The notes under the pieces: generated by a model
The model's input: only the letters and a program-made list of their open reading frames with translations
Told to the model about the DNA's origin: nothing
Databases searched by the model: none
Made by a program: the position numbers and the translations under genes
Part shown: piece by piece, positions 1 to 8,163 of the stretch
Position numbering within the stretch: position 1 is the first letter of the stretch
Layout of the letters: each line of letters begins with the position of its first letter
Origin: Pseudokordiimonas caeni
GTDB taxonomy: Bacteria > Pseudomonadota > Alphaproteobacteria > Sphingomonadales > Kordiimonadaceae
NCBI RefSeq assembly: GCF_026719705.1
Contig: NZ_JAPPRR010000002.1
Location: 559,091 to 623,090 of the forward strand
Length of the DNA stretch: 64,000 nt
Direction: 5' to 3'

Positions 1-1014
1 TTCGCCCACAAGCACGGCGCCCCATGCCCTGAGCTTTTCGAAGCCCCATAGGAAGGCGACGACGCCGGCAAGGGCGAGTGCGATACCGCCCACACCGAGG
101 GCGGCACGTTCGGCCACGCAGGTCCAGACGAACTGCCCGACACAGAGGACGGCAACAAACAGGAGCGTCGGCTTGCGGCCGATAAGCTCCACCACAAACA
201 CGCCAAGCGGCGCGCCGAGCGCGACGACGGGGGCGGCAGCCAGCCAGTTTTCATAAACGCCGGGCTGCATGCCGGGCCCGACGGCCTTGACGGCCACGCC
301 AAGAACGGATGTGAAGGCCATGATGACGACAGATGTCGGGATCGCGATCTTCAGGTCGGCACGGGTCAGGAGCACAAGGGCCGCATAGACCACCATGTCG
401 ATCCCGACGCCGGTGACGGCGGCGACGGTGGCGCCGGCGCCGAGCCCGAGCTTGACCCCGAGACGGAAATCCCAGCGCTCGTCAAATTCGGTCATGCCGC
501 TGTGGCCGGCGATCTCGTTGATCCGGTAGAAATGCAGGATACCGAAGCTTGCCCAGACGACGGCGAAAATCACCTTGATCCAGAGCTCCGGGATGAAGGG
601 GGCGACAAAGAAGATGCCGAAGGGCGTGCCCATCAGGCTGCCGACCATAGCGCCCTTGAGAAGGCTCCAGGCCAGCGGCTGGCGGCGGGCAAGGATGAAG
701 ATCGTCGCACTTGTCATGCCGATGGACTGGACGGCGAAGCTGAAATCGCGGCCGAGGGTCGCTGGCATTTCAAAGAAAAGGACAAGGACGGGGAAGCCGA
801 CGGTACCGCCTCCCATGGGCGTCGAGCCGGCCACATAGCTCCCCATCGCCATTGCGGCGGCAATCGGCCAGTGCGCCACCGCATCCGCCCAGCCGCCGAG
901 CCCGAAGTTGAGCCAGGCCCAGGTGGAATAGAAGGCGGCAAGCCACAGGAACCAGACCCAGTAATATTTCTTGCGCGCCGGCAGCAAACTCATGGCGTCT
1001 TCACCCTCAGTCAT
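1..1014 (-). CDS. TauE/SafE-family sulfite/anion exporter, 3' end cut by window edge
   Basis: The minus-strand frame is open from an ATG at 1014 to base 1 without a stop, giving 338 residues with the C-terminus missing. The protein is very hydrophobic, with several glycine-rich membrane segments. A GSTPMGGGTVGFP stretch near residue 55 and a second glycine-rich helix with GLGAGATVAAVTG fit the two inverted halves of the TauE/SafE permease family, which exports sulfite, sulfoacetate or other small anions. A second in-frame ATG at 993 (MSLLPARKK) is equally possible as start. The substrate cannot be read from the sequence. The gene runs in the same direction as the amidohydrolase behind it, 66 bases away, so co-transcription is possible. 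Confidence 0.8.
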   Translation of the reverse strand, partial: MTEGEDAMSLLPARKKYYWVWFLWLAAFYSTWAWLNFGLGGWADAVAHWPIAAAMAMGSYVAGSTPMGGGTVGFPVLVLFFEMPATLGRDFSFAVQSIGMTSATIFILARRQPLAWSLLKGAMVGSLMGTPFGIFFVAPFIPELWIKVIFAVVWASFGILHFYRINEIAGHSGMTEFDERWDFRLGVKLGLGAGATVAAVTGVGIDMVVYAALVLLTRADLKIAIPTSVVIMAFTSVLGVAVKAVGPGMQPGVYENWLAAAPVVALGAPLGVFVVELIGRKPTLLFVAVLCVGQFVWTCVAERAALGVGGIALALAGVVAFLWGFEKLRAWGAVLVGE

Positions 1015-1080
1015 CCGGCCCGCTTCCCCGGGCCGCCCGCCACTTTCTGACGGGTGCCCCTTGAAGGCTAGCAAGAAATT

Positions 1081-2373
1081 CTAACGGGCGCCTTCGTCCT
1101 TGTAGATCACGCCACCCTTCATCACGGCGGCCACATGCTCCACTTTCGACACGTCGCTCATCAGATCGCCTTCCACGGCGACCAGATCGGCATATTTGCC
1201 GGGGGCGATGGAGCCCACCTCTTTTTCCCAGCCGAGAAGCTCGGCCGCGGACAGGGTGGCCGAGCGGATGGCCTGCATCGGGGTCATGCCATATTTGACC
1301 ATATAGGCCATTTGGCGGCCGTTCAGCCCATGCGGATAGACGCCGCTATCGGTGCCATAAGCGATTTTCACGCCGGCCTTCACGGCCTTGCGGAACCCTT
1401 CGCGCTGGGCATCGGTCGTTTCGTCATTCTTGCGGAGCTGTTCTTCCGGCCAGCCCTCTTCACGGCCGACCGTGGCGATATAGTCGCCGTTATAGATGTC
1501 AGCCACCAGCCAGGTGCCGCGCTTCGCCATCATGGCGATGGCTTCGTCGTCGATGAGCGAACCATGTTCGATGGAGCGTACACCGGCGCGGACCGCATTC
1601 TTGATGCCCTCGGCCCCGTGCGCATGCGCCGTGACATAAACGTCATAGTGCGCGGCTTCGTTCACAGCGGCGCGCAACTCTTCTTCGGAAAGCTCGACAG
1701 CACCGACGGCTGTGCCGTTCGTGAGTACTGCACCCGTTGCCAATGTCTTGATGAAGGTGGCGCCGCGCTGGATCAGCGAGCGCACCTTCAGCCGCACTTC
1801 ATCGGCATTCTTCACTTCACCGAATTTCATGTCGGCGGGCACACCCACATCCAGCGCCTGATCGGTGATTGCGCCCGATCCGCCGGGCACGGTGACATAG
1901 GCGCCAACGACCGCCATGCGCGGGCCGACGATGTCGCCGCGGTCGATGGCGTCGCGGAGCGCCACATCGTTGAAAGCCCGCCATGTGCCCACGTCGCGCA
2001 CGGTGGTGAAGCCCGCCATCAGCGTTTCGCGTGCATTCTTCACACCCATGAGGACCGCTTCGGCGGCCGATATTTCAAGCGGGGCGAGCGGATTGTTCGA
2101 CTGGCCGCCATCGGCGATATGCGTGTGCATGTCCATGAGGCCGGGGACGACCGTGCGGCTGGACCAGTCGAGCACATTCGAACGCTCGGCCGGGTCCTTC
2201 CAGTCACCAACGGATACGATGCGGTCGCCGTCCACTACGATCATCTGGTCCTTCAGGACACGGCCCTTTTCCACATCAACCATCTGGCCGGCGCGGATGA
2301 TCAGCCGGTCTGCCATGGCGGCGGGTGCCACCAGCATCAGGCCCAGAAACAGACTCAGAAAACGACGCATCAT
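1081..2373 (-). CDS. Exported metal-dependent amidohydrolase (imidazolonepropionase-like)
   Basis: This is a predicted periplasmic amidohydrolase of about 430 residues. The N-terminus MRRFLSLFLGLMLVAPAAMA is a clear signal peptide. Metal-binding signatures of the family appear in order: DMHTHI (HxH), a lysine in FIKTLATGAV that may be the carbamylated ligand, histidines in TAHAHGAEG and IEHGSL, and an aspartate in YGTDSGVYPHG. Related enzymes include imidazolonepropionase-like and Xaa-Pro dipeptidase-type proteins, so a peptide or cyclic amide substrate is plausible but not shown. A GAGGGG Shine-Dalgarno lies just before ATGs at 2373 and 2370; an upstream ATG at 2388 would put that site inside the gene. 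Its role relative to the neighbouring permease and mgsA is unclear. Confidence 0.85.
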   Translation of the reverse strand: MMRRFLSLFLGLMLVAPAAMADRLIIRAGQMVDVEKGRVLKDQMIVVDGDRIVSVGDWKDPAERSNVLDWSSRTVVPGLMDMHTHIADGGQSNNPLAPLEISAAEAVLMGVKNARETLMAGFTTVRDVGTWRAFNDVALRDAIDRGDIVGPRMAVVGAYVTVPGGSGAITDQALDVGVPADMKFGEVKNADEVRLKVRSLIQRGATFIKTLATGAVLTNGTAVGAVELSEEELRAAVNEAAHYDVYVTAHAHGAEGIKNAVRAGVRSIEHGSLIDDEAIAMMAKRGTWLVADIYNGDYIATVGREEGWPEEQLRKNDETTDAQREGFRKAVKAGVKIAYGTDSGVYPHGLNGRQMAYMVKYGMTPMQAIRSATLSAAELLGWEKEVGSIAPGKYADLVAVEGDLMSDVSKVEHVAAVMKGGVIYKDEGAR

Positions 2374-2474
2374 TGCCCCCTCATTCATTGAATTGGCGGC
2401 AGTCTAGGGACAGGGCGACCACAAGGGCAACCCCCCAATCGGGTGGTGCGCGATGCGGACGCTGTGCCGCGCAG

Positions 2475-2846
2475 TCAGGCCTTGAGGCCGGCGAGCACGA
2501 GATCGGCACTCGCCCTGTTGATGGCAAGCGGAATGTCATTGAGGGCGGCGATGCGAATGAGTGCCTTGATATCCACGTCATGCGGGTGCGGCGACAGCGG
2601 ATCGATGAAGAAGACAAGGGCCGAAAGCCGCGCTTCTGCGATCATGGCGCCAAGCTGCTGGTCACCGCCAAGCGGGCCGCTTTTCAGGGGCGTCACATCA
2701 AGCTCGGGGCAGGCCTCGCGAATGCGCCCGCCGGTAGTGCCGGTGGAAAAGATGCGGAAGGCGCTGAGGGCCGCCCGGTGCGCGGTGACCCATGCCACCA
2801 TCGCCGCCTTCTTTTCGTCATGCGCCACAAGCCCGATCGCCGTCAT
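2475..2846 (-). CDS. mgsA: Methylglyoxal synthase
   Basis: The 123-residue protein converts dihydroxyacetone phosphate to methylglyoxal and phosphate, the overflow bypass of lower glycolysis in the cytoplasm. Family hallmarks are all present: the N-terminal LVAHDEKK with the phosphate-site histidine, SGPLGGDQQLGA carrying the catalytic aspartate, and FFIDPLSPHPHDVDIKAL followed by a conserved NRASAD. The length is close to the usual 120-150 residues of short forms. A strong GGAGG ribosome site sits before the ATG. It is the first gene of a possible minus-strand run with the amidohydrolase and the permease; the 100-base gap to the amidohydrolase shows no obvious terminator. Confidence 0.93.
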   Translation of the reverse strand: MTAIGLVAHDEKKAAMVAWVTAHRAALSAFRIFSTGTTGGRIREACPELDVTPLKSGPLGGDQQLGAMIAEARLSALVFFIDPLSPHPHDVDIKALIRIAALNDIPLAINRASADLVLAGLKA

Positions 2847-3193
2847 ACCATCCTCCGGAAACTGCTGCCGGGGACGAGCCTAACGGGCCCTGAAACGATG
2901 GCAACAGAAAAGCTGTCGGGGTGTGTGATCCGACGCAAATTTTCACCATTTTCATCCAAAAACCAGACACACGTAATGGCAGTATTGCTGCCTTTTCTGC
3001 ATTTTTTTATCACAAAAACATGAATTAAAATAATATGTTACATTTTATTTTGCAAATTCATTTCATCCCGGATTGACCATGGTTTAGCCTGATGTTAGCG
3101 TTACCAAGTTGGTAACGTTACCAGCACGCTTTTTGAATCCCGGCGAGGGGCCGGGTTTCTACATAAGCTGACTGCTGATTGGGAGGGAATCAT
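2847..3193. other. Divergent intergenic region upstream of mgsA and the TonB receptor
   Basis: This 347-base gap has no convincing gene. Bases 2930-3060 are unusually AT-rich for this window, with A/T runs near 3000-3055, as expected for a promoter region. The GTTACC/GGTAAC half-sites at 3100-3122 are annotated separately. A Shine-Dalgarno GGGAGG at 3181-3186 serves the ATG at 3194. Confidence 0.6.
3110..3123. promoter_or_regulatory. LacI-family-type operator upstream of the TonB receptor
   Basis: TGGTAACGTTACCA is a perfect 14-base palindrome with the central CG typical of LacI-family sites. A further half-site GTTACC lies at 3100-3105, so three half-sites are arranged as GTTACC-N5-GGTAAC-GTTACC. 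It lies 71 bases before the receptor start. LacI-type control of such receptors by sugars is common in Caulobacter- and Sphingomonas-like bacteria; no LacI gene is in this window. Confidence 0.65.
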
Positions 3194-6100
3194 ATGTCAC
3201 GCACGTCACTCGCACGGGCACTGAAGTGCTCGGCGTCTTATGCCGCATGTATTGCTGCTTTTACGACCGCACCGGCCGCCTATGCTGCCGATACGGATGA
3301 CAGCACGCTTGAGGAGATCGTCGTCACCGGCGTTCGCGCCTCGCTCCAGCGTTCGATCGACCTGAAGCGCCAGTCGAATGGTGTGGTCGATGGAATTTCC
3401 GCCGAAGATATCGGCAAGTTCCCGGATACAAACCTTGCCGAATCCATGCAACGTATCCCCGGCGTGTCGATTGACCGCGTCAACGGGGAGGGTTCGAAGG
3501 TTACGGTTCGCGGCTTCGGCCCCGGCTACAACCTCGTCACCCTGAACGGCCGTGCGCTGCCTACCGCGTCGATTGACACGGTCGGTGCCGACCAGAGCGG
3601 CGACTTCGCCACAGGCACGTCGCGCTCCTTCGATTTCTCGAACCTTGCATCCGAAGGTGTGAGCCGCCTTGAGGTTTACAAGACCTCCCGGGCGTCGGTC
3701 ACCTCGGGTGGCCTCGGTGCTGCGATCAACGTGGTGACCCGCAAGCCGCTTGACGGTAATGACGGCGGTTTCACAGGCTCGATCGGGGCAAAGGCAGTCT
3801 ACGACGAGGGCGACACCGAGGACTTCTCGCGTGTTACGCCAGAGCTTTCGGGTCTCCTTAACTGGGCGAATGACGAAGGCACCTTTGGCATTGGCCTCTT
3901 CGGCAGCTGGCAACGCCGCAACAATTCGGCAGCGTCGGTCACTGTGAACGACTGGAACACCGAATCGTTCGCCGACTTCGCGAACACCGGTCGCGGCCGT
4001 GTGAAAAGCGACGGTTCGACGGTTATCGAAGGCGCCCCGAGCGATCCGAACCAGCTCGTCGCTTTCCCGAACGACACCCGCTTCCAGTATTCTGAATTCA
4101 GCCGGGAGCGTACGAACGGTCAGCTCACCATGCAGTTCAAGCCGTCCGATACGCTGAGTATCACAGCGGATGCTACCTATTATGAGAACAAGGCTGATGA
4201 ACTCCGGACCGACCAGACCAACTGGCTGAACCGTCCGTTCGACAGGGTCACTTTCGATGGCAATCCGGATGTGGCAACCGCCATCTTCATCGATGACATC
4301 ATCTCGGGCACCAAGGACGGCGGCTTCGAGCAGCAATATCGTGGCCTGAAGAACAAGCTGTTCTCCACCGGCCTCAATATCGAATACAAGCCGACCGACC
4401 GTCTGACCCTGAAACTTGATGGCCAGCATTCGAAGGCGCAGGCATTGCCGAACAACCCGCTCGGCCATTCCTCGACCCTTGTTGCGATCGCGACCAAGGA
4501 TATTGCCGACCAGACCTTCGCCATCGTCAATGGTTTCCCGGTCCAGACCGTGACACCGAATGACAATCCGGCAACCGGCGGCAACGGCAATGCCAACGGC
4601 CAGCGTGATCTTGCTGACCTTGGCAGCCAGGTCGCACGTTCGATGACCTCATCCCAGATCCAGAAGACGGATGAAATCCGCCTTGATGGTTCGTGGGACA
4701 TGGACAATGACAACCGAGTCGATTTCGGTGGTTCGTACCGCGACAGCCGCATGACTCAGACCCGCACCGAGACCTATCAGGCCCTTGGTGACTGGGGTGT
4801 GGCCAATGTGGGTGACGTTGCCCAGTATGCCGGTGACATTGTCACGCCCTTCTGCCTCGTCTGCGAATTCTCACATTTCGACCCGATGGCAACCGGGGCG
4901 TCCCTCGTGGCTTTCCGGGGCGATGCGACCGAGCTCTATACCGCCCTTGGCAACCAGTACCCGGGCTTTGGCACCATCAGCGGCACGGGAGATAACCGTG
5001 TGAATGAGAAAATCTGGGCAGCTTACGCACAGGTCGATCTCAACGCCGAACTGCTGAATCGTCCGGTCAATGTTGTCGCAGGTGTTCGCTACGAACACAC
5101 CAAGACCAACTCGGTATCGGTGATCACGCCGCCGGCGGGCCTCGTCTGGTATTCGAACAATGACTTCATCCGCGAGCTTGCCGGGGGCAGCATCGATTAT
5201 GAAGTATCGAACAGCTACAACCACATCCTGCCGGCCCTCGATATCTCGGTGGACCTGACGGATGATATCATCGGTCGTGTTTCCTGGGGCCGCACCATCG
5301 CGCGTCCGAGCTTCGGGGATCTCTTCTCGACTGTTGATATCGGCAACAACAACCCGAACCGTCCGACGTTCCTTGGCGGTACGCCGAACGCCACCGCGGG
5401 CAACCCCGAACTGGTGCCGCTTGTTTCCGACAACTTCGACGTCTCGTTCGAATGGTATTATGCTGACTCGAGCTTCGTGTCGGTCGGCTTCTTCGACAAG
5501 CGCGTGAAAAACTTCGTCGGTCAGGGTCAGGAAACGCAGACGCTCTTTGACCTGCGTGACCCCGGTTCAGGAGCCGCCGGTACGCGTTCGGGTGCGGCTG
5601 TCGATTTCCTGAACTCGATCGGTGCCGACCTTTCGGACGACAACCTGTTCACCATGACCGCGCTCATCGATACCCTGAGCATGGATCAGGCACAGGCCAC
5701 TTTCCTTGCCAACTATTCGAATGGCAGCCTCGGTCAGGCCTTCATCGATCAGGTGGCGGCGAACGTGGATATCGATGCCAACGCGTCCGATCCTTACTAT
5801 CAGTTCCGCGTGCAGAAGCCGGTGAACAACCAAGAAGGGCATATTTGGGGCTGGGAAATCGCCGGTCAGCACTTCTTCGGCAATACGGGCTTCGGTGTGG
5901 CTGGCGCTTATACGATCGTGGAAGGCGATATCGGCTACGATATCACCGCCCCCACGAACGCCGACCAGTTCGCGCTCCTCGGTCTTTCCGACACCGCGAA
6001 CGCAACGCTGATTTTCGAGAAATACGGTTTCTCGGCACGCCTGGCTTACAACTGGCGTGGTACGTTCCTCAACAACAACAGCCGCGGCAGCTCCCGCGCG

Positions 6101-6295
6101 CCGGTGTTCGTGAAGTCGTACGATCAGCTTGACCTGAGCCTGAGCTATGATGTCACCGAAGACCTGTCGATCACCTTTGAAGGCATCAACCTCACCAAAT
6201 CGAACGTGAAGACGTTTGCCCGCACCGAGAACCAGCCCTGGTTCATCGTGGAAGGCAATCGCCGGTTCCTCCTCGGGGCCCGTTACAAGTTCTGA
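3194..6295 (+). CDS. TonB-dependent outer-membrane receptor (SapC/halogenase-cluster type)
   Basis: This 1033-residue outer-membrane receptor probably imports a carbohydrate or other large nutrient using TonB energy. A signal peptide ends near AAYAADTDD. It is followed by the TonB-box-like EEIVVTGVRASLQRS, then the plug domain with FPDTNLAESMQRIPGVSIDR and VTVRGFGPGYNLVTLNGR, and a long beta-barrel ending in the terminal aromatic signature LLGARYKF. The large size and the plug motif are those of receptors found beside SapC and tryptophan-halogenase genes. The ATG at 3194 is favoured by GGGAGG seven bases upstream; the open frame extends to a TTG at 3179 but that lacks a site. A LacI-type operator lies upstream. 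Substrate is unknown; a polysaccharide fragment is a guess from context. Confidence 0.92.
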   Translation: MSRTSLARALKCSASYAACIAAFTTAPAAYAADTDDSTLEEIVVTGVRASLQRSIDLKRQSNGVVDGISAEDIGKFPDTNLAESMQRIPGVSIDRVNGEGSKVTVRGFGPGYNLVTLNGRALPTASIDTVGADQSGDFATGTSRSFDFSNLASEGVSRLEVYKTSRASVTSGGLGAAINVVTRKPLDGNDGGFTGSIGAKAVYDEGDTEDFSRVTPELSGLLNWANDEGTFGIGLFGSWQRRNNSAASVTVNDWNTESFADFANTGRGRVKSDGSTVIEGAPSDPNQLVAFPNDTRFQYSEFSRERTNGQLTMQFKPSDTLSITADATYYENKADELRTDQTNWLNRPFDRVTFDGNPDVATAIFIDDIISGTKDGGFEQQYRGLKNKLFSTGLNIEYKPTDRLTLKLDGQHSKAQALPNNPLGHSSTLVAIATKDIADQTFAIVNGFPVQTVTPNDNPATGGNGNANGQRDLADLGSQVARSMTSSQIQKTDEIRLDGSWDMDNDNRVDFGGSYRDSRMTQTRTETYQALGDWGVANVGDVAQYAGDIVTPFCLVCEFSHFDPMATGASLVAFRGDATELYTALGNQYPGFGTISGTGDNRVNEKIWAAYAQVDLNAELLNRPVNVVAGVRYEHTKTNSVSVITPPAGLVWYSNNDFIRELAGGSIDYEVSNSYNHILPALDISVDLTDDIIGRVSWGRTIARPSFGDLFSTVDIGNNNPNRPTFLGGTPNATAGNPELVPLVSDNFDVSFEWYYADSSFVSVGFFDKRVKNFVGQGQETQTLFDLRDPGSGAAGTRSGAAVDFLNSIGADLSDDNLFTMTALIDTLSMDQAQATFLANYSNGSLGQAFIDQVAANVDIDANASDPYYQFRVQKPVNNQEGHIWGWEIAGQHFFGNTGFGVAGAYTIVEGDIGYDITAPTNADQFALLGLSDTANATLIFEKYGFSARLAYNWRGTFLNNNSRGSSRAPVFVKSYDQLDLSLSYDVTEDLSITFEGINLTKSNVKTFARTENQPWFIVEGNRRFLLGARYKF

Positions 6296-6324
6296 TTTGG
6301 GCTTCCGTTTCCCTCGAGCGAACA

Positions 6325-6350
6325 GAGGTCGCGCCCCCGGGCGCGGCCTC
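6325..6350 (+). terminator. Stem-loop between TonB receptor and sapC-like gene
   Basis: GAGGTCGCGCCC and GGGCGCGGCCTC can form a 12-base-pair stem (one G-U) with a 2-base loop, followed by a pyrimidine stretch but no real T-run. It could be a partial terminator or an mRNA-stabilising element that lets the receptor be expressed more strongly than the three enzymes downstream. Confidence 0.45.
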
Positions 6351-6406
6351 TCCCTTCTCGGGGCAGGTCAAATCTGCTAAGGGCAGACGGGAGAGGGGAA
6401 AATTCA

Positions 6407-7111
6407 ATGACAACAGCGCGACTGGATAATGTGAATCATGGCAGCCTGCGGGTGCTGACCGGCCATGGTGCCGCCTTCGGCGAGGCGGTCAATCAGGTCG
6501 CGGTATTCGCCAGCGAATTTGCGGATGTCCAGCGCGACTATCCGATCCTGTTCCGCCGCGACGAACAGAATATGCTGCAGGCGCTGGCCATCCTTGGCCT
6601 CGGGCGCGATGAAAATCTCTATCTCGATGGCGACCGTTGGAACGCCTTCTATATCCCTGCGCTCATGCGGCGGGGGCCTTTCATGATCGGCTTTGCGGAC
6701 GACGGCGAGCCGGTGATCCATGTAGATCTCGATCATCCGCGCATCGTTGCGGACGGTAGCAAGGGCGAGCCCCTGTTCCTGCCCCAGGGCGGGCACGCAC
6801 CGGCGCTTGAAGCTGCAGTCGATGCCCTGCGCACCATTCATATGGGCGTCGAGGCCGCCAATGCGCTGACGACGCTTTTCACCGAAATGAAACTGGCTGA
6901 GCCCGTGCAGTTGCAGGTCAGCGTTTCCGACACCGAAGTTGTCGATTTCGAAGGCTATCTCGCCGTGACGCCTGAAAAGATCGCGTCGCTGGATGGCGCC
7001 ACGCTCGAACGGCTGAACAAGGCGGGCCTTCTGGAAGTTGCGGTCTTTGCGGCCGCGTCGCTCACTAACATGAGCCGCCTGATCGCCTACCGCCAGCGGA
7101 GAGGTGCCTGA
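6407..7111 (+). CDS. SapC-family protein
   Basis: This 234-residue cytoplasmic-looking protein matches the SapC family: an N-terminal core with YPILFRRD and LQALAILGLGRDENLY, a WNAFYIPALMRRGPF segment, and the central FMIGF/DLDHPRI region. The family is named after a Campylobacter S-layer-associated protein, yet in alphaproteobacteria it is found almost always beside a TonB receptor, a cupin and a tryptophan halogenase, and its reaction is not known. GGGAGAGGGG lies before the ATG. Its stop overlaps the next start by one base (TGATG), so it is translationally coupled to the cupin gene. Confidence 0.85.
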   Translation: MTTARLDNVNHGSLRVLTGHGAAFGEAVNQVAVFASEFADVQRDYPILFRRDEQNMLQALAILGLGRDENLYLDGDRWNAFYIPALMRRGPFMIGFADDGEPVIHVDLDHPRIVADGSKGEPLFLPQGGHAPALEAAVDALRTIHMGVEAANALTTLFTEMKLAEPVQLQVSVSDTEVVDFEGYLAVTPEKIASLDGATLERLNKAGLLEVAVFAAASLTNMSRLIAYRQRRGA

Positions 7112-8163
7112 TGACTGATGCTTCCCCGCTTGGCGCTCTCGCCAAGGTCGCCATGCGCGACGGGCCGCTCCCCACCGGTGCTGCCTGGGAAGCCTTGATG
7201 GCAGAGGGACGCCCTGTCCTTTTTAAGGGCGCAGCAAGCGATTGGGCGCTGGTGAAGGCGGGCAAAAGCTCGGCTGCTGAAGCCGCCGACAAGCTGAAGT
7301 CATGGCATTCGGGGGATCCGGTCGTCGTGTATCGCGGCGAGCTGGAAATCGGTGGGCGCTTTTTCTATACCGATGCCGTCGACGGCTTCAATTTCAAGGC
7401 GACGCGTGAACCGCTTTCGCCGGTATTGGATGAAATCCTGGGCACCATCGGCGATGAAGGGGCGGGGGCTGTCTATATCGGCTCCACCGATGCCGATGCC
7501 TATTTCCCCGGCTTCCGGGCCGAAAACCCGTTCGACCTTGGCGCCCTTCATCCGATGCTGACGGCCTATCCGGGCCTCGCGAGCCTCTGGATCGGCAACC
7601 GCACCACCGCCGCCTGCCATTATGACTATAGCCACAATATCGCCGTCGCCGCCGTTGGCCGCCGCCGCTTCACGCTGTTTCCGCCGGATCAGGCCGCAAA
7701 CCTCTATCCCGGCCCCCTCGAGCCCACGCCCGGCGGGCAGGTGGTCAGCATGGTGGATTTCACGGCGCCCGATATGGCCCGTTTCCCGCGCTTCGCCGAA
7801 GCCTTGAAAGCTGCAGAAGTGGCGGACATGGAGGCGGGCGACGTGCTCGTTTACCCCGCCATGTGGTGGCATAATGTGGAGGCGCTCGATGTCTTCAATG
7901 TGCTTGTGAATTACTGGTGGAACGCAGTGCCGGCTTATATCGACAGCCCGCAGGTCACGCTTCTGCATGCGCTTCTGAGCCTTCGGGACCGGCCGGCGGA
8001 TGAGAAGGCCGCCTGGAAAAGTCTGTTCGACTATTATGTGTTCGGCGACCCCGCCCGTCCCTGCGCCCATCTGCCCGAAGGTGCGCAGGGGCCGCTTGCC
8101 CCCATTGATGATGTGACGGCCCGGCGTCTCCGCGCCCTGATCATGAGGAAACTGCAGAGATGA
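7111..8163 (+). CDS. Cupin-like (JmjC/cupin-8) oxygenase-family protein
   Basis: The 350-residue protein has the double-stranded beta-helix core of cupin-8/JmjC-type Fe(II)- and 2-oxoglutarate-dependent oxygenases. The metal triad can be read as H-Y-D in CHYDYSHN and a distal histidine in PAMWWHNVEAL; a YPAMWWHNV segment and NVLVNYWWN follow, as in factor-inhibiting-HIF-like proteins. No signal peptide is present, so it is probably cytoplasmic. Its start overlaps the stop of the SapC gene and its stop overlaps the halogenase start by four bases (ATGA), fixing it as the middle gene of a coupled trio. Substrate is unknown: hydroxylation of a protein or of an imported compound are both possible. 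Confidence 0.85.
   Translation: MTDASPLGALAKVAMRDGPLPTGAAWEALMAEGRPVLFKGAASDWALVKAGKSSAAEAADKLKSWHSGDPVVVYRGELEIGGRFFYTDAVDGFNFKATREPLSPVLDEILGTIGDEGAGAVYIGSTDADAYFPGFRAENPFDLGALHPMLTAYPGLASLWIGNRTTAACHYDYSHNIAVAAVGRRRFTLFPPDQAANLYPGPLEPTPGGQVVSMVDFTAPDMARFPRFAEALKAAEVADMEAGDVLVYPAMWWHNVEALDVFNVLVNYWWNAVPAYIDSPQVTLLHALLSLRDRPADEKAAWKSLFDYYVFGDPARPCAHLPEGAQGPLAPIDDVTARRLRALIMRKLQR

Noticed and set aside
1135-2391. 418-codon plus-strand frame opposite the amidohydrolase
   Set aside because: It is rich in His, Gly and Arg as expected from antisense frames; the amidohydrolase has all metal motifs and a signal peptide.
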